Shown here: piece after piece, positions 1 through 10,940 of the stretch | How positions within the stretch are numbered: position 1 is the stretch's first letter | Layout: every line of letters starts with the position of its first letter | From: Gyrodactylus bullatarudis | Taxonomy: Eukaryota > Platyhelminthes > Monogenea > Gyrodactylidea > Gyrodactylidae | Direction of reading: 5' to 3' | Length of the DNA: 21,549 bases | NCBI GenBank assembly: GCA_012064415.1 | Contig: SSNU01000248.1 | Location: forward strand, 270,704-292,252 | Made by a program: the position numbers and the translations under genes | Notes under the pieces: model-generated | Database searches by the model: none | What the model saw: the letters and a program-made list of their open reading frames with translations, nothing else | What the model was told of the DNA's origin: nothing

Positions 1-735
1 GGTGTTTGGTCTGAAGAGAACCGACGAAAATAAAGCTTTATTCACCATAATAACTTCGTTCGTTCTTAATCCTAGCATGACTTCCAGTCAGCAACCTCAG
101 AATATTTTCGAGGAAATCAGGCAACTCATGTCGAACAAGATGATTTTCATTTGTGCTGTTCAGATTTTCACATTGATTTCAATACAATGCTTTTTATTTT
201 GAAAGTGGGCACCATGATAACAGAAAGTTTTTCTAATTGATTCAGACGTTTCAAAGGTTCTAAAAGTCGCAGAATAAAGGAATTGGTATCAATTAAAGCT
301 TTATTAAATTCTTAAAGTAACAAGCCCTTTCAGGCTAAAATCTTAATTTTCGCGACTGATCTACTAGAATATTTCTGACAAATTGAGCATCATTCGGTTT
401 TAATTTTAATAACGATTGAAACTTTTATGTAGATAGAAAATTTAAAAAAAAATTAGGAGAAGAATATGACTAGGAATGCATAGAAAGTTTGTTAGAAAAA
501 CTGAAATATCTCAGAACTTGAATAGTAATACATTTGAAATCTTTCGAGCTTTCGATTGATACAAACTCCTTTATTGTGACTTTTAGTACCTCCTGCTATG
601 ATGGCCATAGAAAGATTTCAAAATAAATAGAACAATTGAAATCAGCGTGAAATTTTGAACAGCTCATGGGGGAAAATTATCCTGGTAGAAATCTTTTTAT
701 TGCCAAATTTGATGAAACAAGATAAAAGTTCTTAC
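1..735. other. Intron of RME-8 downstream of the J domain; no confirmed exon
   Basis: The donor at 735-730 opens an intron towards the left edge. The next conserved RME-8 block (Y-x-Y-x-G-Y-P-M-L) is not seen on the minus strand, so the following exon is probably outside the window. Three open minus-strand segments of about 25-48 codons between 420 and 1 look faintly protein-like (for example around FILRLLEPLKRLNQLEKL near 275-220). They are in different frames, none joins exon 23 in phase, and I recognise none of them. They could be chance open frames or a decayed insertion. Confidence 0.5.
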
Positions 736-1145
736 AGTCTCGATATCTATTGTAAATTATTGACTGAGTCTTGATAATCAATTGAATGTGACGCTGGTTT
801 GGACCGGTGGACAATTTACTCCTATTACAGACTATTTGATAGGCTTTATTTATGGCGTTAAACTTATCCTTCCCGTTAGGATTTTTGTCCGGATGATATT
901 TGATAGAGAGTTTATGGTATGCTCTGCGAATTTCTTGTTCATCCTCCGTACTAATGTTACATAAATTAGTATATTATAATTATTATAATAGCCATATAAA
1001 ATTATTGAGTTAAAAATTAAGCTTACGTTAAAACCTTTTTGGGACTGAAGCCCAATTCAATTAAAGCATTGTCTATACTCAGAGTGCTTGGCTTTTTGTT
1101 AGTTTCCTCTCTCCAGGTCACTAGTATATCCCGTAAGAGACAAAT
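736..1145 (-). other. DNAJC13: J-domain exons of RME-8 (HPD motif)
   Basis: These two exons are too short for ordinary ORF detection. Exon 1145-1027 continues the family linker ([12 protein letters not shown], then [12 protein letters not shown]) and ends with two bases of a Thr codon. Exon 950-736 completes that codon after an ATTAG acceptor and reads [19 protein letters not shown]. The His-Pro-Asp triad that stimulates Hsc70 ATPase activity lies at 895-887, about residues 1643-1645 of the reconstruction. The exon continues through [11 protein letters not shown] and [14 protein letters not shown], the known RME-8 sequence just after the J domain, and stops at a GTAAGA donor (735-730). The catalytic triad is intact, so the co-chaperone function is probably retained. 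Confidence 0.92.
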
Positions 1146-4100
1146 CTAAATTTAAATATCATGAAAAATGAATCGAGATAAAAAGAAGAAAGCGATGCCA
1201 AAGTTTTCACAAATAAGGCATTTATTTTGTGTATAAAAATGGGAATTATCTATATCAATCAGATTTTATTCAATTCAAAGGACTTATTTCTTTGGTCATG
1301 TTGTCTTACTTTTCACACTCACTTTTAGACCATTAATGACCAATAATAAAAGAACAAGGCGTATAGAGGTGATTTTTAAAAATCTTTTATTTAAAATATT
1401 CACTATGGAGGATAGCAGGGTCGTCTGTTGAGTACAATTCTTATTTATTGAGTCATACAGAATCAAACTGCACATCAATCTTTATAAGAATTTTCAAAAT
1501 CATACGATTTTCGACATTTTCATAAAAAATTAAAGCTAAAATATTAAGTTTTAGTTAAGTAATTATTGTGTTGTTCTCTTAATGGCCTTATATGTGACAA
1601 CTTTGACATCGCTTCCTTCTTTTTTTTAAATAATGCAAGACTCAACTCAAAACCAATATTACTTGGCATTTTTCAAACAAAAAAAGGAATTTTTTCTCAG
1701 AATAATATGCTGCTACAAAAAAGAAAAACTTACAGGTTCTCTTATAGGCCAGGATGGGAAACGTGTTGTATCGCACAAATGTCGTAAGTAATAATTATGA
1801 CAGAATAACTCATTCTCAAGTTGTTCATATTTGATAACAGGAATGGGTATGAAGGAGTAGATTGAGCGAATGTTGGATTTCAGTCGAGGTGTAAAGTCAG
1901 AGAGATGACACGCGAGCTTCTCAATCATGAATCGTCTCATTTCAAAGTTCCATATCGCCTCGGGAGTATCAAAGTCTCCGAGAAAGATTTCAGAAAATTT
2001 TTCAGGTGGATGATTTTCAAGGTAGGATACCATAGCATTGGGAAGAATGTTGCCCAATATTGATTTACATGAGAGATCTGTTCCAAAAGTCTGCAAAAGA
2101 AATATAGCTATTTTGGAATGTCCGCAATTAAATTAAGCTTAATTTTCTTGACAAATTTTGATCTTGAAAATTCTTTTAATCACCCTTTCATATTGAAATA
2201 GATAAACAAATAGAAAAGAATAATTCTCAGCTCGAAAAAACTGATTAGTTGGCGAGAAAATGCACTTTTTCATAAAAACTTTCTTTGATGAAAATAAATT
2301 TTTTCAGTATTGAAGATGTACCAAAACTATTTTTTTGAAGACAACATGGTCAAGTAGCAAGTGAACACAACATGAGAATCAAACTATGCAGAACAGTTCC
2401 CTGAAGAACTATTTCGTTCAGAATTATGATTGAGATCATGTCAAATTAGCTTTAAATCTTACATCATCTTGCTTGTATGCCTGTGAGAGATGAACCTCTT
2501 TGAGGAATTTTGCAATCGGCAGTACATTACTCCCAGTATACATGAGAATAAAGTAGAAAATGCCTGTCAGGTATAACCTCGGTAGAATAGGATTTTGGTC
2601 AACCAACTCTTTGATCAAAATTGCGGTCTTGTCAAAGACATCTGGATTGAATGTCGCGAGTAATTGAACTATGTGAGCGAGATTGTTGGGATTGCTCAGG
2701 AATTTCCTGGGTTTAGGCAATGGTCGAACAATACCTCCGGTCATATCTCGAGAGGAGGAGCTGTTAACAATCTGCATTAATATTTGGACACATTTGACAC
2801 TGAGAGCGGATAAATTGAGCAATGCTCCCTTGTCGTATTTTGATTCGATGAAAGAGCTCTCCTCTTTCTTTTCTGAGACTTTTTTGTCCATTGTGAGAGC
2901 TTCTATTGTCCAGCGTAGTTGTGTGACTTTATTGGCTGATATCCAGCTTGATCCATGATCTACACGAGATGCAGAAGAATAATTATAACTTTCTTCATTG
3001 TCACTATCATAGAAGATTCCATCGAGTCGGCACCTTGGATCTGTGTCTAAGCCTTGAGCGTAGACTTTTGTTTTGGATGAGATCGTTTTGCTTTCAAAAA
3101 GTCTTTTCAACTAGGCAATAAACGGCAAGGTTAATGTTTGTAAAAGAGTCATGGAAGAGGAAACTCACCTCTGTGAAACTGATGGGACCGATGGTTTCAG
3201 GTTTTTCATTCTCCTGATTTGGAGCTAAGCAATAGAACCATTCTTTTTGTGTACTGGCACCAGACTTTTCTTCGTTGTCTGCTTCATCAGCTTTAATACT
3301 CATCGAGGCAGTTTGACGCTGCATTGCAGTTGGAGCAAGGTTAGTATACAAATGAGCTAGACAAGCCAAATCAATAAGAACACGAATACCATCGGCTTCA
3401 ACAAACATGTCAGCATTTTGCTAAAGAATGCATAAATAATTTTAAAATTTCATCTCAAGATAAAAACCAAAAATACCTTATTCAAGGTTAACTTTTCCAA
3501 GAGTATCAGGAAACAATCACGCTCAGCAGATGAATTAGTCTTATCCAGCAGATGGACGATTAGATGAATGTCATTGACACAGCCGATTTCCTTGTGGCAT
3601 CTTCCATAAACAATGGCCATGGCATGAAGACACATACATCGCATTGTTAGACGATGTCTTTGTCTAGCCTCTAGACGGCTAAGCCGACTATTCTAAAAAA
3701 GCGTTTGTGAATTTAGGATATTAAACTTGATAAAGAGTGAAACAAACATCTTTGGAAAAGTTTAATCCATCTTTCAGATTTATACCATATTGTGAGCTTA
3801 TAGCAGGTCCAATTGCTGCGTATTGTAGGAAACGACGAAAGAGCTCATTGAAAAATTGTACGCTATATTTTGCAAATGAACAATTATCGGGATAGGACAA
3901 ACACTATGATTACTTACGGATCATGGATTCTTGAGAGACCAAGCATTTTGGTGTCATCTCCGCTTGAAGTTTGTTTACGATCCTCTTCGAGCAGAACCCT
4001 GAGAAAGTAGTCGCCTACTTTTGGCTCTGAGGCAAGGGAGATGTAATTGACAGCAAATTCTAAATAATTCCAACTGACAAGTCCTGACTAAAGAAAGAAA

Positions 4101-7100
4101 TGATTTCCAATTTTAACCGGTAATGTTTTCGAGTCAAGAAAGAAAATTTACCTGTTTTATTAGATGGTCAACTTTGGCAGAGAGGATGCTGAGGGAATCT
4201 TTCGGTCTTGGCTTTTCAATTTCTTTTTCCTTATTTTCGTCTGGGATTTCATTTCTAACAACACTAGCATAATCTTTTTCGATAGTTTGTGTGTGCTGGA
4301 AGAAGTCTCTTTCACGACGAAATTCGCTCATTTCTTTCTCAAGTGCAATACGTAGTTCTTCGCGTGTCTAAAGAAATAATTAGTTAATATTTTAAAGAAT
4401 TAATTAGACAAGGCAATTTGCTTTGCATACTCGAACATTCCAAACAAGATCAGGATGAAGTTGGTCTTGAGCAAAAGTATGAAAGAAAAGCTTCCAGTTT
4501 AGTTCATTTTTGTGAATTATTTTATACGACATGAGGGGTTTCGAGAGTTTTAAATTGTCAATTGGACCGATATTTCTATCCAAGGGGTTCTTGGAGTTTC
4601 TCAAGTCTTTTTCCGATCTATTGTCAGGATCCTTGTCATTTGAGGGTGTTGAGGGCTCACTCTCTTCGTTAACTTCGAACTTGGCCGTTTCTAACTCTTG
4701 CAACTTTTGCTGTTGCATTAGGTAGATTCTCTGAATTCGTCCCAACTGACTGCGACACTTTCTCAGGGTTATGGGTTTTTCTTCCAAAAGATTCTTATGT
4801 CCTTGTGATATAATATTCTAACAGAGAGAGTTATCATTGAATAAATCCAGAAAGATTCATCTAAAAAAGTTGAACTTACAACTTGTTTTGTTGGCATAAC
4901 AGATGGCAAGTACTAAATGAATATAGAATATGTATTTATTTACTTATTTTGGAGATGTTTAAAGATTAGTGTATTAATATTAATAATAATTATAATAAAA
5001 TTTTATTTTATAAGCAAAAGAGATAAAGTAATTTAGTCAAATAAATAAAAAGAATAAAATCAAATGATTATTTTCAATTGAATTTGCATACCTTGGCTAT
5101 TTTAATCTGCTGTGAAATTGAAAGAGGAAAATCATAAATTTAATCGGAGTATGCTATTGATAATCTCAATTAGTAACTTTTAGTAATCATTGGAGTTTCA
5201 AAAACTATTAAAATGCTATTCCATCTGTTCTGAAAACCATTTAAAACAATAAATTTAGTTATCATGAAATCAAAGTTCTTAAAATCTATTATTTTGAAGA
5301 TCAGGAATTAAAATGAAACATTTTTATTGTCTAAAATGTTGATTTATAAGTCATACTCAATAGTATCTCAAATAGTATTTGAATCGTTTTAGCAAAAGTG
5401 AAAAATTCAAACCTTTTTTTAAAGGTGTTAGGCATGGTGCAGGAGATTGAGATTAAAATTTATGAATCTGCTTTGAAAATTGATGAGAACCTCTTTATAC
5501 TAATGACTTCTTGTATGTATTTTATTATTCAAGTTTTCAATGAATTTTTCACTTTTATAAGATAGTAGTAAAAATTAACTTTTCACGATAAAAACAAGAG
5601 CTTGATAAAAATTCTGTCACAATCTAAAGTATAATATTTTTTGCTAGACTTTGTAATACAACTCATTATTTTATTCATACATATTAGATTAGGCCAAATT
5701 ACTTAACTTTTCCCAGCCTTAATCTCATTCTGAAGATTATCGAAAAGTAAGTCTTTTTTCCTATGAAACCAAACATTTTCGAGTTTTTTCTGATATACAA
5801 AATCTTGATTGAAAATGACAATTTTTGAACACGCGCAAAGATTTTTTCAATGAATTATGCTACGAGAAAGGACAAAATTGAGATTTTTGAATAGTTTTCG
5901 CTACATTTTGAATAAAAATAGGGCATATAGTAAAAATTGAGTCAGTTTTCAAATTTTGAAAGAAAGTAAATTTTGATGATTTTAAGGAAAATGGGATTTT
6001 TGTATATCAGAACATAAAAAATTTTGATTTTCAAAATGTGTTTTCAAGGTTAAAACATCAATTTTTGATTAAGGCATAGAACATTTTTCGGAAAAAATAA
6101 AATTTTGTATTACCCTAATACATATCAATGATTTCAGTCCACATCTTTGAGGAATTAAGTGATTTTAAATTGTTTAACAAATTGGCCAAGGTTAAAAATA
6201 ACCTTGAAGATGTAATAATTTTGAAATTACATCTCGATGTTTAGTTCAATTTCAACATTAATTGATCTTTCATATTTTTCTTCGGTTTACTTTACTTGTA
6301 AGTATTTTATGCATTTTTAGTAAATTTGCGCTTTAGTATTAAAATATTATTTTCTGATGCTCTAGTAATTATGGAGTGAGCCAATAAAAATGTGCTCATA
6401 AGAACTCAAATTTATTCAAAAGGGAAACGTCACGAAACGTATCAAGTTAGAATAAATTAATTACCTGGGCCACCTTCTTCTGGCTAATCTTACTATAGGC
6501 CTGAGAGTAACGATTGGAAATGTTCATTTGCCAATGGTTAATTATTCGTGTAACATTTTGCTCAAGACGATATAATGGCTCATTCTTTTTCCTTTGAATG
6601 TCATTCCAGTGATCCTTGAAGAGTAAAGTATGAAATTATTATAAGAAGAAGGAGTAGTGATTATTTATTGGAAATCTATTTTACCTCGGCTAGCTTATAG
6701 TTGTTTCTAGTATCAAAGTAATCGATCGACTTTTCCTTGACTTCACGGTCTGATTCAAGGCAGGATAAGAGACCTCGTGGCTTGATTGGAAGAAGAGAGT
6801 TAATTTGAGTGGGGAAATTTACTAAATTTGTACTTACAAATATTCGACTTAATAACTTAATTGACACGGGATTATTAAAGGACCACAAATTCAAGAGGAT
6901 TCTACTCAACTGTCTAGTGGCCAAATTTCGTGGATCTTTTGTCTTGACATATAGGCTCTGATATAAGTGAAGGAGATAGGATCCTTCACAGAGGGATAAC
7001 TCTTTGAGGAGGATTGCTTGGTCCTCATCCGCTTCGTCAATCATTGATTTCATCAAGAATCCGGCCCCCTTGACAATGGTTAGGCTGGGATGTTCGAATA

Positions 7101-9242
7101 ATTTATAGAGAGCACGTCCCCTTCGTGATACTAAACTGAGGAGGGTGTCAAAATAAATTGGATTCGTTGTCTCTGAGTAGGGATAGCAAATCCCATAAGT
7201 GAAAAAGTCAAGGAGAGCACTGACAACAAGAGCTCCAGTGGAACAAAGCTAAAAGTGAATTTTCAAAAAGAGCTTACTGCATGAATGGCAAAGGTGTCGA
7301 CGAGAAGACTCAGAAATTTTTCACTAGCCATTATAGCTTCCTTGTTCATTTGTTCTTGTTTTAAGTTGGGACTCTCATGAAAAGGGATCATGAGTGTATT
7401 GAGGGTTTCAATGACTGAATATGTCAAAGATTCATCATTCATCGATAAGGCATGCATGACAGCTTTGCCCAGGTTATCTCGAATTCTAAAAAGTTTAAAA
7501 TCCTAAACATACCCGTTGATTTGGGTGAATGCTTGAAAGCCCATTTTCGAGGCAACTAGACGTCGAACAGCTTGGAATTGACTCTCCATTGCATCAATAA
7601 AGTCTTCACGTTTCTTCCTCAAAACATTCTGAGTAAGATTAGATGAGGCATTGAATTTGGAGAGGAATGCATGGTCAATGTGGTTATCCGGATAATTGGT
7701 TATTGTACTATTTGTATCACCAACACGGCCCAGAACAATTGCAGTCAAGGCATCTTTAATCAATTTGTCCTTATTCTCTGAAAATACTCCCTGTAACAAA
7801 ATATACTCGATTAGTGGATTTGAAAGAGAATTTAATTGATTATTTGGCAAGTTAATGGAATTTAGACTTTTTCATTTTCTCAAAAAAATAGCTCACATCT
7901 TGAGTAATTGAATGGAGTAGACCGGAGTATGCAATGTTGGCATTGAATCTCTGGATGATTTCATTGAAACTAATTCCTTCGGGTTGTTGGCGAAAAAGTT
8001 TCAGGTGCATGGATTCACACTCCTCTGAGGCTGTCATACCCAGAGGATGGTGACGAAGATAAAGTTTGGTAGGATGAGGGACGACAAAAACATCTCGATT
8101 ACCACATGCCCGAATGCTATCGACAAGGGACGCCAATAGAGCATCTCTAGAAGTTGAAAAATAACCCTGCATTTTTCCTGACATGTATTCAATTATAAAC
8201 TTTTGTGGTTCATCTTTCAATCTGATGATAGAAAATATCTAAGGGAGTAGAAATAGGAATATGCTGAAATTACCTCTGAAAGAGGGTGACCAGTGATGGG
8301 TCGGTAGGTGGTTAAATCCCTCTCGATCAACATTGTATCAGTTATACACATGAGTCTATTTATGTGTGGATGATTCAAACCATACCGTTGAATCGATTCT
8401 TTTTGTACACTGAACTCAGCCAGTGAGATGAGGGAATCTTCACTTTAATTTATAATAAATTGAATACGCTCACTTTTTAACTCCACCAAGACGATTTTCT
8501 CTACAGTATTCCAGTGTAATTGGTTTATCTGTTATCATCAAGTCTATTCCAATGTTGTCTCGAGAGGCTTCTCTAGCACTTACGATAAAGTTTTTCGTAT
8601 TTACTACTCTAAACATGTGAATTCGATTAACAGATCCAGTAAATATAGCCAAGCCATCAGAAACGTCAGAAATCTAATTTATGAATTAAATATTTGTAAA
8701 CTTACTATTCCCAAGACTTTTATGTCTTTATAAAAGTATGTTTTTATTATTTGATTATTTTTCAGAGATATTTGATTGATACCATTGTAACCGATTTCCA
8801 AAGAAATACCTTCATCTTCATCTCCGTTCCATCTAATTTTAACTGAGTTGAAACGACTACAGGGAGCCGATGGAGATGCAAAAAATTTCTTATAATGTAA
8901 CAGATGAGTCAAGATTTCTGTCCTATATTCTGACAAAAGGTTTAATTCATATCTCTTTCGTGAAGACTCTCTGACAACAATGAGAAATCGATTTTGACTA
9001 TCTTTTGCTGTAGAAATAGGACGAGCTTCTAAAACATCAGTATAGGCCCACTAGATTTTAGATAAAACATTAATTACTTGATTAGTTTTTTGTAGTGATT
9101 CTCGATTATAGGTTATAAGAAATTTAGTTCCGATTGATAGTATACGTTTCAGACTTAAAATAATCTAATAAGCATACCTTCCTTTCCAGGATAACTTTAT
9201 GAGAGCATAACCGAATTCTTCAATATTATCTGTAGGGTTCAT
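736..9242 (-). CDS. DNAJC13: RME-8 / DnaJ homolog subfamily C member 13 (5' part, 23 exons, runs off left edge)
   Basis: RME-8 is a large endosomal J-protein that recruits Hsc70 and works with retromer/SNX1 and WASH in endosomal sorting. Exons (5' to 3'): 9242-9178, 9153-9078, 9050-8706, 8673-8474, 8442-8274, 8238-7897, 7790-7513, 7485-7278, 7248-6838, 6780-6685, 6614-6465, 5109-5092, 4912-4880, 4817-4431, 4367-4152, 4087-3918, 3862-3748, 3692-3477, 3420-3169, 3110-2463, 2090-1734, 1145-1027, 950-736. Every junction is GT..AG and keeps frame, giving about 1,695 codons. Recognised family blocks include SWKGS near residue 19 (N-terminal PH-like region), [41 protein letters not shown], a GYF-like region near 1225-1330, [15 protein letters not shown]-type repeats (DLVWN, EAIWN), [18 protein letters not shown], and the J domain. 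The start ATG fits the family N-terminus. The C-terminal helical-repeat half is outside the window. Identity is secure; individual small exons are less so. Confidence 0.95.
2356..2433. repeat. Short dispersed repeat copy 1 (RME-8 intron 20)
   Basis: The sequence around GAACAGTTCCCTGAAGAAC within the 372-nt intron 2091-2462 matches 18994-19067 in the same orientation, with a best core of about 50 bp (2384-2433). The function and family are unknown; probably a fragment of a short interspersed or non-autonomous element. Confidence 0.55.
5092..5109 (-). other. DNAJC13: Predicted 18-nt microexon of RME-8
   Basis: Between the exon ending at 6465 (KKVAQ) and the one starting at 4912 lies a phase-0 six-codon segment, QIKIAK. 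It is flanked by a TTTCACAG acceptor and a GTATGC donor on the minus strand. It can be included or skipped without changing frame. It falls in a poorly conserved linker, so homology cannot confirm it. The next exon (4912-4880, [11 protein letters not shown], 33 nt) is equally small and also phase 0 on both sides, so the two could be spliced independently. Confidence 0.5.
5110..6464 (-). other. Large intron 11 of RME-8, carrying a dispersed repeat
   Basis: This 1,355-nt intron separates exon 11 (ends 6465) from the predicted microexon (starts 5109). It is AT-rich with no long open frame. About 200 bp at its 5' end (around 5925-6122) match, in inverted orientation, a sequence next to the Penelope-like element at 19922-20125. 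The remainder shows only scattered A/T runs. Its size contrasts with the 24-70 nt introns of most of the gene and is partly explained by this insertion. Confidence 0.75.
5925..6122. repeat. Dispersed repeat copy A (inverse of 19922-20125)
   Basis: The segment from about AAGGAAAATGGGATTTTTGT through GGTTAAAACATCAATTTTTG and AATAAAATTTTGTATTACCC matches the reverse complement of 19922-20095 closely over roughly 150 bp, by eye well above 80%, with weaker similarity to about 5925. The sharp end is the ACCCTAATA side at 6122. It has no coding potential and looks like a non-autonomous mobile element or the terminal part of a larger one; the family is not recognised. Confidence 0.75.
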
Positions 9243-9885
9243 TATTGTTTAAATAAAAATTATAGTCTAATTATTCATAACTGACAAATTCGTATTGAAG
9301 GAACAATTCAAAATATGATATAAATTAAACAAGTTTTCAAAAACTTGAGAGAATACTTGTTTGAATAAGTTCAAGTAAATTATTTTAAAAGTATTTTTTC
9401 TAAATCATTCCTATAATAGGAATCCTATTCTAATTATAATCATAAGATTTTGTGTTAAATTAACATATTATTACTTTAAAGTAAATCGAAAATTCTTTTC
9501 AGAAAATATGACAAACTTCTAAACTATAAATTTATCATACTAAAAGATCAAATCTAAAAATAGTATTTCAATTTAATCACCAAAAAATACCATTTTCGCT
9601 TAAATGATAGTCTACTTCATATGAATTTCTATGAACCGCTGCGATTTTCGAGATTAAGGTAAATTTCATCTAATACTCATGAATGGGCAAATTCATAGTA
9701 CGGTTACTGTACTACAGTAAATTTTCAGTAATCATTAACTCGGTAAAATATTTTGACATTTTTGAGCATACGAAATCGACATAAAATCCACATTTTTCCT
9801 AGGTAAATTAAAATCTACAATTGACATGGAAAGGAGAATTTACTGGTCCTTCAACGTGCTCAGTATTATTTCTCCAGATACTCAA

Positions 9886-10365
9886 GAAACAAAAATATTG
9901 GATTCCATTATGATTCATGAAATAACCCAATAAGCTGATGATTTAAAAAAATTCCGAGAAAAAGTTTGACCTGAAAAAATTAGGCCATTATTGGGTATCT
10001 TAAAATGACAAAACTTTCCACGTTAGAGCAGTAATTTTTTTTGAATTCGGAAATTTCGGATCAAAATTGGACGAAAAAATCGGATTCGCCTGAAGTAGTT
10101 CACGGGAAATCGAACAATTTGAATTTTTTGATTATCACGAAGTAAATGATTCAAATTTTAGAAGTTTAATTTTTTTGAATTCTTGGTCGAATGATGAACC
10201 TTACTGTCAGTACTGAATTGCTTTGAATCTTCAGAATCGATAGAGATTTTGAGCTCTGGTACATTTTATCTAATTCGAAAAATAGCCTAATTTTGGCCAG
10301 ATTGAATTATTTTAGAAAGTTTCTTTATTTGCTCATTTCATCATGGAATTCAAAAAATAATAAAC
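9886..10365. repeat. Weak inverted repeat, possible old foldback element
   Basis: The left part (GGATTCCATTATGATTCATG, later AAAAATTAGGCCATT) resembles the reverse complement of the right part (GAATTCCATGATGAAATGAG, later AAAATTAGGCTATT), with several gaps. The resemblance is patchy and in AT-rich sequence, so chance cannot be excluded. Nothing coding lies inside. Confidence 0.3.
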
Positions 10366-10507
10366 AATAATAATAATTCAATAATAATAATAAATTTTTT
10401 CCTGACTTTCCGGATTTTTCGTAAATCTCATCCTCACGTCAACTTCAGATGTTTCAATTATACAATATTACAAATTTTTTTGATTAATTCGAAAAATTTC
10501 AAATATT

Positions 10508-10940
10508 ATAGAGAATATAATTATTCTGGTCTCAAATCCAAAATAATAAAAAAAATCATTCGCAAGTTACAAATAACTCTAACACGAGATTATCTGTAGA
10601 TAGTCAAGCTCAAAGATTTTTGTGTTTTTCCCAAATTATCACTGAATCAAAAAAAATCACAATTAAAAACGAGGAGTCAAAAGAAAAAAAAAATTCAAAC
10701 TTAAATAAGGGTTAAATTTTATATCATTGTAGATAGATTTATTATTTCGAAATGTGATTTGTAAAGAATTTTATCCTGAATCAGATGGTGTGTTTACCAG
10801 AAGTGCAAATTTTTAATGAAAATCTATATATTGCAAAGAAGAGAGTCAACTCGTAAATTCTTTATTTTCTGAATATCTCGTAAACGAGTCGCTAACATTT
10901 TTTATTATTTTGGATTTGAGAACAGAATAATATTGTTCTC
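10508..10940. repeat. Inverted-repeat (foldback-like) element
   Basis: Arms at about 10508-10560 and 10888-10940 are inverse complements. The core CTCAAATCCAAAATAATAAA (left) is matched exactly in the right arm, and the flanking ATTCTG and A-run also match. Similarity fades outward to about 10480/10965. The roughly 330-bp interior has no open frame. This fits a small non-autonomous DNA element or decayed foldback, but no target-site duplication was identified. Confidence 0.5.

Noticed and set aside
2..202. Plus-strand open frame of 66 codons
   Set aside because: No family features, no splice or promoter context, and it overlaps other weakly coding-like frames on the opposite strand within an RME-8 intron.
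2683..2958. Plus-strand open frame of 91 codons
   Set aside because: Antisense shadow of the conserved RME-8 exon 3110-2463.
4531..4725. Plus-strand open frame of 64 codons
   Set aside because: Antisense to RME-8 exon 4817-4431.
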